DNA of 64,000 nucleotides from CBDHDN01 sp965261585 (lineage in GTDB: Bacteria; Pseudomonadota; Alphaproteobacteria; UBA6615). The notes under the pieces are model-generated. The model made no database searches, was not told the DNA's origin, and saw only the letters and a list, made by a program, of their open reading frames with translations. This document shows positions 24,646-35,641 of the stretch, piece by piece. The position numbers and the translations under genes were made by a program. Each line of letters starts with the position of its first letter. Position 1 is the stretch's first letter. The stretch is taken from positions 19,252 to 83,251 of the forward strand of contig CBDHDN010000063.1 of assembly GCA_965261585.1 (NCBI GenBank), written 5' to 3'.

Positions 24646-26110
24646 CTATTCCCTCAATTCGCGACCAGGGCCCCATCGGACCCCGTCGGTGGTCGTCGTG
24701 TCCGCGGCCAATTCAACGGTGGTCACCTGGAGAACCAAGGTCGCGGTGGTGCCTTTGCCGGGCTGGCTCGCAAGGCTTAGCCGGCCACCATTGCGCTCGA
24801 TCAGCCGCTTGGCTAGCGGCAGCCCGAGCCCAAGCCCAGCGCTTTTCGTGGTCTTGAAAGGCCGCATCAGGTCTCGTAGTTTATCTTCTGGAATGCCTGG
24901 GCCCGTGTCGACCACGTCGATGTGCACGGACGAATTGAGCTGTCGTGCGACAATGCGCAACTCGCCCCCATCGCGCATTGCCTCGATAGCGTTCGCGATC
25001 AGCCCGTTCAGTACCTGGCCCAAAATCAATTGGTTGACGGTCACAACGGGCAGCCCGCGCTCAACCTCCGAAGTACCTCGGATATTTCGTCGCGTGAGCT
25101 CAAGCGGGAAATTTCCCAGACACGTCTGGATGACGGCGTCGACATCGGTCTTGTCGGGCTGGGGCGAGCTGCTGTGGGTGTGAACAAGATACTGGCGGAC
25201 CCAACTCGCGAGCCTGTCCGACTGTTCCACGACGTCAGCCAGCGCCGTCTTGACGTCCGCCACGGGCTTCGACTCGAGCGCCAGCTCCGCCGACGAGCGT
25301 ATCGATGCCAGCGGGTTGAGCAGGCCATGGGCAACCGTCGAAGCCATTTCGCCCACGGTGGCCAACGTTTCGGTCTCCACGAGCTGCTGCTCTTGCCGCA
25401 GCATGACCGCGTTGGCCCGCCGGATCAGCCAAAATAACGCCGCAAACAGGAACATGCCGGCGGTCGCCGCGCCGATCCATATGAAGCGCTTGCCCGCACT
25501 GATCTCGTTGAGGATGTTGTCCGGCGCACGATAAAGCTCGACGACGCCGACGACGATGCGGCGGCCGCGCGCATCCTTGTGCCAGATCGGCAAGTAGTTC
25601 TCGACAAAACCCGGGCCCGGCGAGATCAGGTCCACGTGCTCCAGCTTTGCCGATGTGTTGGTGACGCCGGTCTCGACCTTCGGGCGGCCTTGGAACGCCT
25701 CCTCCAGCTCGTCATTGGGATCAAACCGCTTCCCCACGAGTCCCCGTTCGGTGGACCAGATGATCGTGCGATCCTTGGCGAACGCATTCGCCCGTATGAC
25801 ACCAGGCATCTCGCCCATGCGAGCAAAAAAGTTCTCCAGATCGGTGGTGGGACCGCCATTGGCGCCGTTGACGAAGTATTCATGGGACCCCGACACTGCC
25901 ACCATGTTGTTGATGAGCTGGAGCATGATCGCCGTGTCGCGCTCCAGCAACGCGTCCTCAAGAACAGCGGGAAAGCAGACCCGCAACGACGATGCTGATC
26001 AGCAGAATCGACGCGAAGCTGACGGCGGAGAACCAGCTGACCAGGTTGAACCTCCTGGCCGGCGGCCGGTCTTTATTCTCGCCATTTTCTGCGTCCAGTA
26101 TTTGACCCAC
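24646..26110 (-). pseudogene. Membrane sensor histidine kinase (NtrB/DctB-like), frameshifted near N-terminus
   Basis: A GTG at 26110, seven bases after GGGAGG, starts MGQILDAENGENKDRPPARR and the first membrane segment (FASILLISIVVAGLLSR). One extra base near 25985 then shifts the frame; without it, GLLSR would lead into LEDALLERDTAIMLQLINNM. A periplasmic sensor domain follows, a second membrane segment (FIWIGAATAGMFLFAALFWL), the H-box TVAHGLLNPLASIRSSAELA, N-box NGLIANAIEAM and G-boxes DTGPGIPED and GLGLGLPLAKRLIERNGG. The 446-residue open part lacks the first membrane anchor. It presumably partners the sigma-54 regulator downstream. Confidence 0.82.
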
Positions 26111-26232
26111 TTCGACCTCCCTGGTTTTGTGGCGTCGCGGCCGATTTGCTCGACCGTTGTCGTCCGATCCGGCGACGCGCTGGGTCGTCTCACCCTGAAC
26201 TGGGGCCTTTGACCCAGAAGTATGTGCTCTTC

Positions 26233-26248
26233 GGTGACGACTGTCACC
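26233..26248. promoter_or_regulatory. Perfect inverted repeat upstream of the kinase gene
   Basis: GGTGACGACTGTCACC, a 6-4-6 perfect palindrome about 120 bp upstream of the kinase start in an AT-richer stretch. It could be an operator, but no protein can be assigned. Confidence 0.35.
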
Positions 26249-26285
26249 AAAGAATCACAATTTTAGAACAGGTTACGCAGAAATA

Positions 26286-26305
26286 ACGACGAGCGGACTC
26301 GTCGT
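26286..26305 (-). terminator. Putative Rho-independent terminator of the iron permease gene
   Basis: 8-bp perfect stem ACGACGAG/CTCGTCGT with a 4-base loop, located 44 bp past the permease stop. On the transcribed minus strand it is followed by TTATTTCT, a moderately U-rich tail. Confidence 0.5.
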
Positions 26306-26348
26306 CGATGCCAACCGGAAGTAGGCAATGAACTCGAGCCACATCCGC

Positions 26349-28109
26349 TTATTGATTCTGTGGTGACAGCGGGCTCCCAAAGGGCCGGCCGGGACGCGAC
26401 CGGCCGATCGCGCGGCTCAACAGGATCACCGGCACGACGCCGGCCACGACGATCGTCAGCGCCGCCAGCGAGCTGCGCTCGAACAGCTCGTCCGAGGCGA
26501 ACTGGAAGACGTGGGTCGCCAGCGTGTCGAAATTGAACGGGCGCAGGATCAGCGTTGCCGGCAACTCCTTCATGGTATCGACGAAGACGATCGTCGCCGC
26601 GGCGAGCAGCCCGCCACGGATCAGTGGGAAATGGACGCGCATCAGCGCCCGGCGCGGGCCGGCGCCGAGGGTGCGGGCAGCCATCTCCATCGACGGGCGC
26701 AGCCGGCCCATGCTCGTCCCCACTGCGCCCAAAGCGACGGCCAGGAAGCGTACGACGTAGGCGAAGACGAGGGCGAAGACGCTGCCGGTCAGGATCAGTC
26801 CGGTCGAGACGCCGAAGACCTCGCGCATGATGCCGTCGACGGCGTTGTCGAGCCGGGCGAACGGCAACAGCACGCCGATCGCCAGTACGGCGCCGGGGAT
26901 CGCGTAGCCGACGCTGGCAATGCGCATACCAACACTCAGCGCCGGACTGCGATGGAGACGCTGCGCGTAGGTCAGGAACATGGCAATGGCGACGGCCGCC
27001 ACGGCGGCCGTCGCCGACAGCAGCAGGCTGTTGCGGGCGAACACCAAAAAGTCCGCGTTCCATGACTCCGCGAACCGGCCAACGGCGTTGCGCACCAGGA
27101 CGCTCGCCGGAATGACGAAACCGAGCACAATCGGTGCAGCGCAGGCGAGCATGGCGGCCCAGCGGCGCGGCCCGTACAGCGTGTAGCCGGGCAGGGGGCG
27201 GTAGCGCGCCGTCGTGTGATGGTAGCGGCGGTGCCGGCGCGCGTTCCGTTCCAGTGACAACAGAATGATGATGACCGCGAGCAGCACCAGGGAGATCTGG
27301 GCCGCGCCGCCGGCGTTGCCCATGTTTATCCAGACGTTGAATACGCCGCGCGTCAGGGTGTTGACGGCGAAGAAGTCGACGGTGCCGAAGTCGTTCAGCG
27401 TCTCCATCAGGGCAAGCGCCGTGCCGGCGACGATCGCCGGTCGGGCCAGTGGCAGCGCGATCGTCGTGAAGCTGCGCCAGGCGGAGCGGCCGAGGACGCG
27501 GCCGGCCTCGAGCATGCAGACGGACTGGTCGAGAAACGTCGCCCGGGCCAACAGATAGACATAGGGATAGAGCACGGCCGACATGACGAAGATGGCGCCG
27601 CCGAGGCTGCGGATTTCGGGGAACCAATAGTCCGCCGGCGAGCGCCAACCGAACACGGCGCGCAGGCTGCGCTGGACCGGGCCGGCGAACTCCAAGAGGT
27701 CGGTATAGACGAACGCGGTGATGTAGGCGGGCATCGCCAGCGGCAGCAGCAGCGCCCACTCGAAGATCCGCCGCCCGGGGAAACGGCACATCGTCACCAG
27801 CCAGGCCGCGCCGACGCCGAGCACGACGACGCCCACCGCGTTGCCGGCGAGCAGGATGGCAGTGTTCTTGAGCTGGCGCGGCAGCACCGTCGTCATGAGG
27901 TGCGGCCAGATATTCTCGGTCGGAGTGAGCGCAAACCAGATGACGGCCGCGACCGGGAGCACGACCAGCCCGGCCGCGATCATGGCGCCGACCACCCAGA
28001 TCGTGCTGGCGCCGCCGCCGGCCGACCGCACCGTGGCGGCCGGCCGCTCAACCGTCCCGGCGATCGTCACGGCAGCTGCCGCCGTCCGCTGCCTCGCTCT
28101 GTCCGGCAA
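26349..28109 (-). CDS. fbpB: Fe3+ ABC transporter permease (FbpB/SfuB type)
   Basis: 586 residues with about 12 hydrophobic segments in two homologous halves, the form typical of the fused iron permease FbpB. Each half has a cytoplasmic EAA-type coupling loop: LEAGRVLGRSAWRSFTTIAL in the first, MEMAARTLGAGPRRALMRVH in the second. It passes Fe3+ from the periplasmic binding protein across the inner membrane with energy from an FbpC ATPase, which is not encoded in this window. The binding-protein gene lies upstream on the same strand, 262 bp away, separated by MITE copy 2. Intact. Confidence 0.9.
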   Translation of the reverse strand: MPDRARQRTAAAAVTIAGTVERPAATVRSAGGGASTIWVVGAMIAAGLVVLPVAAVIWFALTPTENIWPHLMTTVLPRQLKNTAILLAGNAVGVVVLGVGAAWLVTMCRFPGRRIFEWALLLPLAMPAYITAFVYTDLLEFAGPVQRSLRAVFGWRSPADYWFPEIRSLGGAIFVMSAVLYPYVYLLARATFLDQSVCMLEAGRVLGRSAWRSFTTIALPLARPAIVAGTALALMETLNDFGTVDFFAVNTLTRGVFNVWINMGNAGGAAQISLVLLAVIIILLSLERNARRHRRYHHTTARYRPLPGYTLYGPRRWAAMLACAAPIVLGFVIPASVLVRNAVGRFAESWNADFLVFARNSLLLSATAAVAAVAIAMFLTYAQRLHRSPALSVGMRIASVGYAIPGAVLAIGVLLPFARLDNAVDGIMREVFGVSTGLILTGSVFALVFAYVVRFLAVALGAVGTSMGRLRPSMEMAARTLGAGPRRALMRVHFPLIRGGLLAAATIVFVDTMKELPATLILRPFNFDTLATHVFQFASDELFERSSLAALTIVVAGVVPVILLSRAIGRSRPGRPFGSPLSPQNQ

Positions 28110-28233
28110 AGCTCCCCGCCATTGGGCCCGTCACCGTGCAACGAAACGCACGTCGGTGCGGCGACAGTTTGCCGGTGCCTGTGGAGAGAGGTATTGCGCT
28201 TGGTCAATGCAGGCATGGAACTGGAGCGGGGTA

Positions 28234-28342
28234 CTAGTGCACCGACTCAGTCAGAGCCGTCACAGTGGAAACCTGATTCTGAATACAAAACAACGGGTTG
28301 CTCCAGCGCACGGTGAATCATTTGTCTGGATCGGTGCACTAG
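28234..28342 (+). repeat. CTAG-MITE copy 2 (109 bp)
   Basis: Full 109-bp copy flanked by CTAG, lying between the iron-binding protein gene and the permease gene. These genes are co-directional, so the insertion lies inside what was probably one transcription unit. Confidence 0.9.
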
Positions 28343-28371
28343 GTACCGTTTGTGCCGACACCCCGCCTGCG

Positions 28372-29388
28372 CTATTCGTCGTAGCCGACTTTGTCGACGA
28401 TCCGCTGCGCGGCCGCGCGGTGCTCGGCGACCGTTACCAACGGGATGTCGTCCTCGGCAAATGTGCCGAGCGCCTGCAGGAAGCCCGACGGGGCGACATC
28501 CGGCTTTGCCGGATATTCGAAGTTCTGCTCGGCATACATCTGTTGGGCCAGGTCGCTCGCCAGGAACTCCATCAGCTTGATCGCGTCGTCCCGGTTCGGC
28601 GCCGCCGTCGTCAGCGCCATGCCCGAGATGTTCATGTGTGTGCCGGTGCCGTTCAGGGACGGAAATACCAGGTTGGCCGACCGGGCCCAGGCCGACTGCT
28701 CCTCATCGGCCAGCATGCGGCCGTAGTAGTAGTTGTTGCCGAGGGCGATGTCGCACTCGCCCTCCATGATGGCCTTGACCTGGGCGCGGTCGTTGCCTTG
28801 TGGCTTGCGCGCCAGGTTGGCCTTGACGCCGCGCAGCCAGGCCTCCGCCGCCGCCTCGCCATGGTGGGCGACCATCGCCGCGAGCAGACCGATCTGATAG
28901 ACGTGGCTGCCCGAGCGGGTGCAGATGCGGCCGGCCCATCTCGGGTCGGCCAGGTCCTCGTAGCTGGTGATCTCGCCGGGCGCAACGCGCTCCCTGGAGG
29001 CATAGACGACGCGGGCGCGCTTCGTCAGGGCGTACCAGTGGCCGGCCGGGTCGCGCAGGTTGGCCGGGATGTTCGCGAGCAGCGTCGGCGTCTGGACGGG
29101 CTGGGTCACGCCGGCCTCGTAGGCCGCGTAGAGCCGGCCGATATCCACCGTGAAGATCAGGTCGGCCGGGCTGTTGCGCCCCTCCAGTTGGAGCCGGGCG
29201 ATCAGCCCGGTCGGCGCATAGACCACGTTGACCGCAATGCCGGTCTGGCGTGTGAACGCGTCGAACAGCGGCTGCACCAGGAAGGGCTGCCGATACGAGT
29301 AGACGTTGACCTCCTGGTCCGCCGCCGCGGCTTGGCCGGCCAGAGTCAGGGCAAGCGCGGCGGCGGCCGCGCGGGTGGGGAGCTTCAT
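28372..29388 (-). CDS. Periplasmic Fe3+-binding protein (FutA/FbpA type)
   Basis: 338 residues from ATG 29388, preceded by a cleavable signal peptide (MKLPTRAAAAALALTLAGQA, AAAD). The mature N-terminus EVNVYSYRQPFLVQPLFDAF is typical of ferric-iron binding proteins. Iron-coordinating tyrosines are visible in ALGNNYYYGRML in the C-lobe. The longer open frame upstream (to 29472) has no signal-like start and overlaps a Fur-type site, so I reject it. It precedes the permease gene. Regulation by iron is suggested by the inverted repeat at 29418-29438. Confidence 0.9.
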   Translation of the reverse strand: MKLPTRAAAAALALTLAGQAAAADQEVNVYSYRQPFLVQPLFDAFTRQTGIAVNVVYAPTGLIARLQLEGRNSPADLIFTVDIGRLYAAYEAGVTQPVQTPTLLANIPANLRDPAGHWYALTKRARVVYASRERVAPGEITSYEDLADPRWAGRICTRSGSHVYQIGLLAAMVAHHGEAAAEAWLRGVKANLARKPQGNDRAQVKAIMEGECDIALGNNYYYGRMLADEEQSAWARSANLVFPSLNGTGTHMNISGMALTTAAPNRDDAIKLMEFLASDLAQQMYAEQNFEYPAKPDVAPSGFLQALGTFAEDDIPLVTVAEHRAAAQRIVDKVGYDE

Positions 29389-29417
29389 TGGGGTGCCTCG
29401 TACCGTGGGGTTTGAAC

Positions 29418-29438
29418 TGCATATGATAACTATTCGCA
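29418..29438. promoter_or_regulatory. Putative Fur/Irr-type iron box
   Basis: A 21-bp imperfect palindrome starting TGCATATG and ending TATTCGCA (half-sites TGCATAT and TGCGAAT), 30 bp upstream of the iron-binding protein start. AT-rich dyads of this kind near iron-uptake genes are typical Fur-family operators. Assignment is by context and pattern only. Confidence 0.5.
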
Positions 29439-29810
29439 ATTGGCCGAAGATGCAAGTGATTTCTATTCTCACGTCGTCCTGTGGCTGTCAGCCGAGGGCC
29501 GGTCGGCTGAGCCAAGTGTTCAACCGCCGGGACGGGATGTACGCGTACAGCCAAGTCGCTGGCGGTAGATGGTCTGGCAGTACGGGCTCGCGTGCGTCCG
29601 CGATGGCGCGTAGCCGCGTCGTCCGGCGGCCGTGGTTCTGCCTCGGCCAGGCAGGGAAAGAAAGGGGTGGTCGGATCCTTTGCCGGGGCTGCATGGGGTC
29701 CGCAAAAGACTTTGCGCGGCTCCGGCGACGGAATCTAAACATCGTGGGCCCATGCTACGTCCATTGAGGCCGGCGGATCGTGCCGCCGGCGGCCGTGCGG
29801 AGCGAGACCC
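29439..29810. other. Intergenic region with a strong stem-loop
   Basis: 372 bp with no gene I can support. It contains an 8-bp perfect stem (GCCGGCGG/CCGCCGGC, 29768-29789) just upstream of the lipoprotein start, without a T-tract. The role is unclear. Confidence 0.45.
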
Positions 29811-30188
29811 ATGCGAAACCTGCTGTTCGGATGCGCGCTGCTGCTGCTGACCGGCTGTTCGGTCGGCATGGCGCTGAGCGGCGACCACGCGCCCGACCTG
29901 AGCGCGGTCAAGATCGGCGCGGCGCGTGGCGAGGTCGAACTCCAGCTCGGCGACCCCGTCAGGTCGTCAACGCTGCCGGATGGCCGCCAGAGCGCCACCT
30001 ATGAGTTCGTGATGGGCAATACACCGAGTGCCGGGCGTGCCATCGGCCACGGCGCCATGGATGTCGTGACGTTCGGGCTGTGGGAGATCGTCGGCACGCC
30101 CATCGAGGCCGTCCAGGGCGAGCAGCGTCGCATCGTCCTCACCTACGACAAGGACGGCAGGGTCGCGGCGATCCATCGCATGAAGTAA
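29811..30188 (+). CDS. Lipoprotein with BamE/SmpA-like fold
   Basis: 125 residues. Signal peptide MRNLLFGCALLLLTGC with a lipobox Cys (LLTGC). The mature part has the SmpA/OmlA-like repeat AVKIGAARGEVELQLGDPVR, TLPDGRQSATYEF and a closing strand VLTYDKDGRVAAIHRM. This module, seen in BamE, often occurs in other small outer-membrane lipoproteins; the true BamE candidate in this window is the gene at 33538. Stand-alone gene, intact. Confidence 0.7.
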   Translation: MRNLLFGCALLLLTGCSVGMALSGDHAPDLSAVKIGAARGEVELQLGDPVRSSTLPDGRQSATYEFVMGNTPSAGRAIGHGAMDVVTFGLWEIVGTPIEAVQGEQRRIVLTYDKDGRVAAIHRMK

Positions 30189-30252
30189 CGGCCGGGCCCG
30201 GTCTAGGCGGGCGATGCCGCTGCGGCAGGCGGCGCGTGCTGAAGCCCCGCAC

Positions 30253-30361
30253 CTAGTGCACCGACTCAGTCAGAGCCGTCACAGGGGAAACCTGATTCTG
30301 AATACAAAACAACGGGTTGCTCCAGCGCACGGTGAATCATTTGTCTGGATCGGTGCACTAG
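30253..30361 (+). repeat. CTAG-MITE copy 3 (109 bp)
   Basis: Full copy. Its right CTAG (30358-30361) is also the left CTAG of the IS5-family element that follows, so the two elements sit head to tail sharing one target tetranucleotide. Confidence 0.9.
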
Positions 30362-31205
30362 GGTCCAGACTCAATTAGATCCACCAGATGATGAGTGCGG
30401 CGAGGACGACGCCAGCGAGGAAGTTTCTGGCGAGTTTGTCGTAGCGGGTGGCGATCCGCCGGAAGTCCTTGAGACGGCCGAACATGCGTTCGATGAGGTT
30501 GCGCTGTCGGTAAGCGACGCGATCATGGGGGATCAGGGGCTTGCGCCTGGCAATCGACGGGATGACAGCTTCCGTGCCCTGTTCGGCAAGCAGACGGCGC
30601 AGCTTGTTGGTGTCGTAAGCCTTATCGGCTGTGAGCCGGGCAATCGGGCCAGCGGCATCCAGCAGTTCAGGCGCCATGATCACATCGTGGACGTTTCCCG
30701 GTGCAAGCAGCAGAACCCGCGGTCGTCCTGCGCCATCGCTCAGGGCGTGGAGCGTGGTCGTGCGACCGCCACGTGAGCGCCCGATCGCTTGCTCGAAAGC
30801 CCCCCTTTTCCGCCAGCGGCCGAGCGATGCGCCTTGACATGAGAGCTGTCGATCGCGGCCGTGCCGATCGTTCCAGTGGTCCCGGTCAGCGCCTCGAACA
30901 TGCCAAGCCAAATGCCCTGCTTGCTCCACCGATTAAACCGATTGTAGATCGTCGTATAGGGACCATACCCCGGCGGGCAGTCGCGCCATCGCGCGCCCGA
31001 GCGCAGCATATGCACGATGCCGCTTATTACTCGTCGGTCGTCTACCCGGTGTGCTCCTTTGCGCCCGCGCGGCAACAAAGGCTCTATGCGAGACCACTCC
31101 GTCTCGCCCAGCCAGTAAAGTTTCGTCATTCAAGCCTCCATCAGCTTGGAAGCTTGAATCACAAATCCTGCACCCTGAGAATCGCTAATTGAGTACGGAC
31201 CCTAG
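30358..31205 (-). mobile_element. IS5-family (IS427-type) element, second type
   Basis: Ends GGGTCCAGACTCAATTAG and (reverse) GGGTCCGTACTCAATTAG, flanked by CTAG. Encodes a two-frame transposase on the minus strand. Distinct from the IS5 element at 14299. Confidence 0.9.
30375..31129 (-). CDS. IS5-family transposase, two overlapping frames
   Basis: The first frame (30740-31129) begins MTKLYWLGETEWSRIEPLLP and carries IDSSHVKAHRSAAGGKGG. The second (to 30375) continues EQAIGRSRGGRTTTLHALSD, ADKAYDTNKLRR and the Glu region NLIERMFGRLKDFRRIATRY. The junction in the GGGGGG/AAAAGGGG run near 30805 is the expected programmed frameshift site. Looks intact. Confidence 0.87.
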
Positions 31206-31417
31206 TCTGATCCCGACGCGTGGGCGACCAGGCGGCAGGATCAGACCACCGGCGACGCGTCGCGGCAGGCGGCAGCGCAGGACCGGTCTGGCGACCAATT
31301 CTCCGATTGTTGCCATGCTTGTGCCTTTTTGGCATGGTTCCGCGCCGTGGCGCGGATGCGCGTCCGAGTCGCCACGAACTTGCACGTCCGGCCAACAGAC
31401 CAAAGGACACGAATTCG

Positions 31418-33511
<2,094 letters not shown>

Positions 33512-33537
33512 GTGCGGCCCTTAGCGCCGCGTGCCGG

Positions 33538-34005
33538 CTATTGGTTCTCGAAGCGGCCGAGGTTGCCGAACAGCTGCTGGAACAGGCTGATTTCGTTGCC
33601 GGCGGTCGGCGTGGCCCGGCTCACGACCTCGATCTCGCGACCATCCGCCTCGGTGTAGGTGACGATATTGTCGATCGCGCCGCCGTCGTCGAAAGTAATG
33701 GCGACAATGCTGCGCTTGATGACCTTGGGATCGAGGAAGGCCACCGACCGCGTCCGTTCGGACATGTAGTACCAGACGTTGGGGCGGAAGGTGGCCGCCG
33801 TCGACGGCGAGCCCAGGGCCTGCCGTACGTCCTCGCGCGTATCGACGCCCAGCTGGAGCCTGGCCAACGCCGCTTCGTCGGGCACGTGGCCACGGGTGTC
33901 GATCGTCGCCGCACAAGCGCCAAGCACCGTGGCAACGGTAAAAATTCCAACGATTCTAATGGAGTGACGCCATCGGCTTGCGTGATCTGTCGGCTTCTTG
34001 CCCAT
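33538..34005 (-). CDS. bamE: Outer-membrane assembly lipoprotein BamE (SmpA/OmlA)
   Basis: 155 residues. An N-terminal hydrophobic segment ends in a lipobox (VLGAC). The mature domain has the BamE signature LARLQLGVDTREDVRQALGS, PNVWYYMSERTRS, VKVIKRSIVAITFDD-like strands and GAIDNIVTY. BamE is a subunit of the beta-barrel assembly machine. It is convergent with hppA and divergent from the Cbp3-type chaperone gene, as in related alphaproteobacteria. MITE copy 4 begins 16 bp upstream of the start codon, so promoter architecture is altered. Confidence 0.92.
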   Translation of the reverse strand: MGKKPTDHASRWRHSIRIVGIFTVATVLGACAATIDTRGHVPDEAALARLQLGVDTREDVRQALGSPSTAATFRPNVWYYMSERTRSVAFLDPKVIKRSIVAITFDDGGAIDNIVTYTEADGREIEVVSRATPTAGNEISLFQQLFGNLGRFENQ

Positions 34006-34020
34006 AACCTTAAGCCAAAG

Positions 34021-34129
34021 CTAGTGCACCGATCCAGACAAATGATTCACCGTGCGCTGGAGCAACCCGTTGTTTTGTATTCAGAATCAGGTTTCCACTG
34101 TGACGACTCTGACTGAGTCGGTGCACTAG
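34021..34129 (-). repeat. CTAG-MITE copy 4 (109 bp)
   Basis: Inverted orientation, flanked by CTAG at both ends. Inserted in the divergent promoter region between bamE and the bc1-chaperone gene. Confidence 0.9.
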
Positions 34130-34290
34130 GTTCCTGATCGGGGCGATCCTTGACCTTGCCCGCGAACGCAGCCAATTTGAGGCAGTCGAACTTGGCACCG
34201 GCGAACTTGGCACCGGCATTGGACAGTGTCAACGTGAGCCGCCGACGGTCACCGTCCGCCCCTGACGCGGCCGTGGCGAGGGAGGCCGGT

Positions 34291-34878
34291 ATGTTGAAGA
34301 GCCTGCTGCGCCTGCGCGGGGGCGCCGACACTGTGGCCGAGCGCCTGTACGTGTCGCTTGTGGCGCAGGCGCGCCGGCCCGAATTCTTTCAGGAGCTGGG
34401 CGTGCCGGACAGCGTGCTTGGCCGCTTCGAGATGATCTGCATACATGCATTCCTGCTGTTCCGCCGCCTCAAGGACACCGAGGCCGCGGCGCTGGCGCAG
34501 GACGTGCATGACGTGATGTTTGCCGACATGGACCGCAGCCTGCGTGAGATGGGTGTCGGTGACCTCGGCGTCGGCAAGCGCGTGAAGAAACTGGCTTCGA
34601 ACTTCTACGGCCGCATCGCCGCCTACGACGAAGGGCTGGCCGGTGACGATCGGACCCTTGCCGCGGCGCTGAGGCGCAATCTCTACGCGACGGCCGAGGT
34701 TGACGATCGTCAGGTCATGGCTGTCGCCGGCTATGTGCGGCGCGAGGGCGCGGCGTTGGATCGCCATGATGCGGCGGCAATCCGGGCCGGCGAGATCGCG
34801 TTCGGACCGGTGCCGGTGCTGAGCGTGCATGGGCCCGCGGACACGCGCGGCGTGGCGTCGGCGTCGGGTGTCCAATGA
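34291..34878 (+). CDS. Ubiquinol-cytochrome c chaperone (Cbp3/UQCC1-like)
   Basis: 195 residues from ATG 34291 behind GAGGGAGG; the open frame extends upstream but lacks conservation there. The domain features VAERLYVSLVAQARRPEFFQ, GVPDSVLGRFEMICIHAFLL, VHDVMFADMDRSLREMGVGD and KRVKKLASNFYGRIAAYDEG are those of the ubiquinol-cytochrome c chaperone family. It assists cytochrome b assembly in the bc1 complex. Its stop codon overlaps the start of the next gene (ATGA), giving translational coupling. Confidence 0.93.
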   Translation: MLKSLLRLRGGADTVAERLYVSLVAQARRPEFFQELGVPDSVLGRFEMICIHAFLLFRRLKDTEAAALAQDVHDVMFADMDRSLREMGVGDLGVGKRVKKLASNFYGRIAAYDEGLAGDDRTLAAALRRNLYATAEVDDRQVMAVAGYVRREGAALDRHDAAAIRAGEIAFGPVPVLSVHGPADTRGVASASGVQ

Positions 34879-35399
34879 GCGCGCCGGAGTTCTCGCGGTT
34901 GCTGGCCCTCGACGGGTTGCGCGACGGCACCTGCGATCGTGTGCTGGAGGCCAATGCCGAGGAATGTGCCGGACTGGCCCGCCGTTTCGACTTGCTGGCG
35001 GTCGAGTCGCTGAACGCGACCGTCAAAGTGACGCGCAGTCCGGCGGGCGAGGTGACCGTGCAGGGCCGCGTGCAGGCGCGGGTGTGCCAGAGCTGCGTCG
35101 TCACATTGGCGCCGGTGGCGGCGGCGGTGGACGAGGATTTCGATCTGCGCTTTGCGCTTGAAACGGCCGGGGCGGACGTCGTGATCGGCGCCGATGACCC
35201 GGAGCCGCTGCCCGACGGTCCGGTGGATTTGGGCGAGATCGTCGCGCAGCAGCTCGCGCTCGGCCTCAATCCCTACCCCCGGGCGCCCGGTGTTGTGCTC
35301 GACGCCGACAGACCGCCCGACGCTGCCGACGATGGGCGCGGCGACGGCCCGTTCGCGGCGCTGGCGGCGCTGCGCGCAGCGGCCGAGCCAAAGCCATAA
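34875..35399 (+). CDS. YceD/DUF177 family protein
   Basis: 174 residues. The core QGRVQARVCQSCVVTLAPVA, VDEDFDLRF and the acidic PDGPVDLGEIVAQQLALGLN are typical of DUF177/YceD proteins, which are linked to 23S rRNA accumulation. It overlaps the chaperone gene by 4 bp. In most bacteria rpmF follows and then plsX; here plsX follows after 242 bp and no L32 gene is present. Confidence 0.9.
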   Translation: MSAPEFSRLLALDGLRDGTCDRVLEANAEECAGLARRFDLLAVESLNATVKVTRSPAGEVTVQGRVQARVCQSCVVTLAPVAAAVDEDFDLRFALETAGADVVIGADDPEPLPDGPVDLGEIVAQQLALGLNPYPRAPGVVLDADRPPDAADDGRGDGPFAALAALRAAAEPKP

Positions 35400-35641
35400 C
35401 TTGCCCGGCGAGCAGGTTTGCGGCTACTTACCGCGATATCGACACTCGCGTATGCTCGCCTCGGGTTGCACGGGGCGCGCGCGGCGGCGCGTCGAGACAA
35501 CTCTGGCGAGGGGTGGATGGCCGTTGGCGCCGCCGCGACTGGATTAGCATTTGTTAACGTTTTGCACCGTAAACGGCGGCCAACGGCTGGTGGCAGGATG
35601 CCGGTTGCGACCGACGAACGCGTCCGACCGGAGGCAGGCGT

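Noticed and set aside
29811..30188. This lipoprotein as BamE
   Set aside because: The gene at 33538 matches BamE better in length, motif and position; this one only shares the fold.
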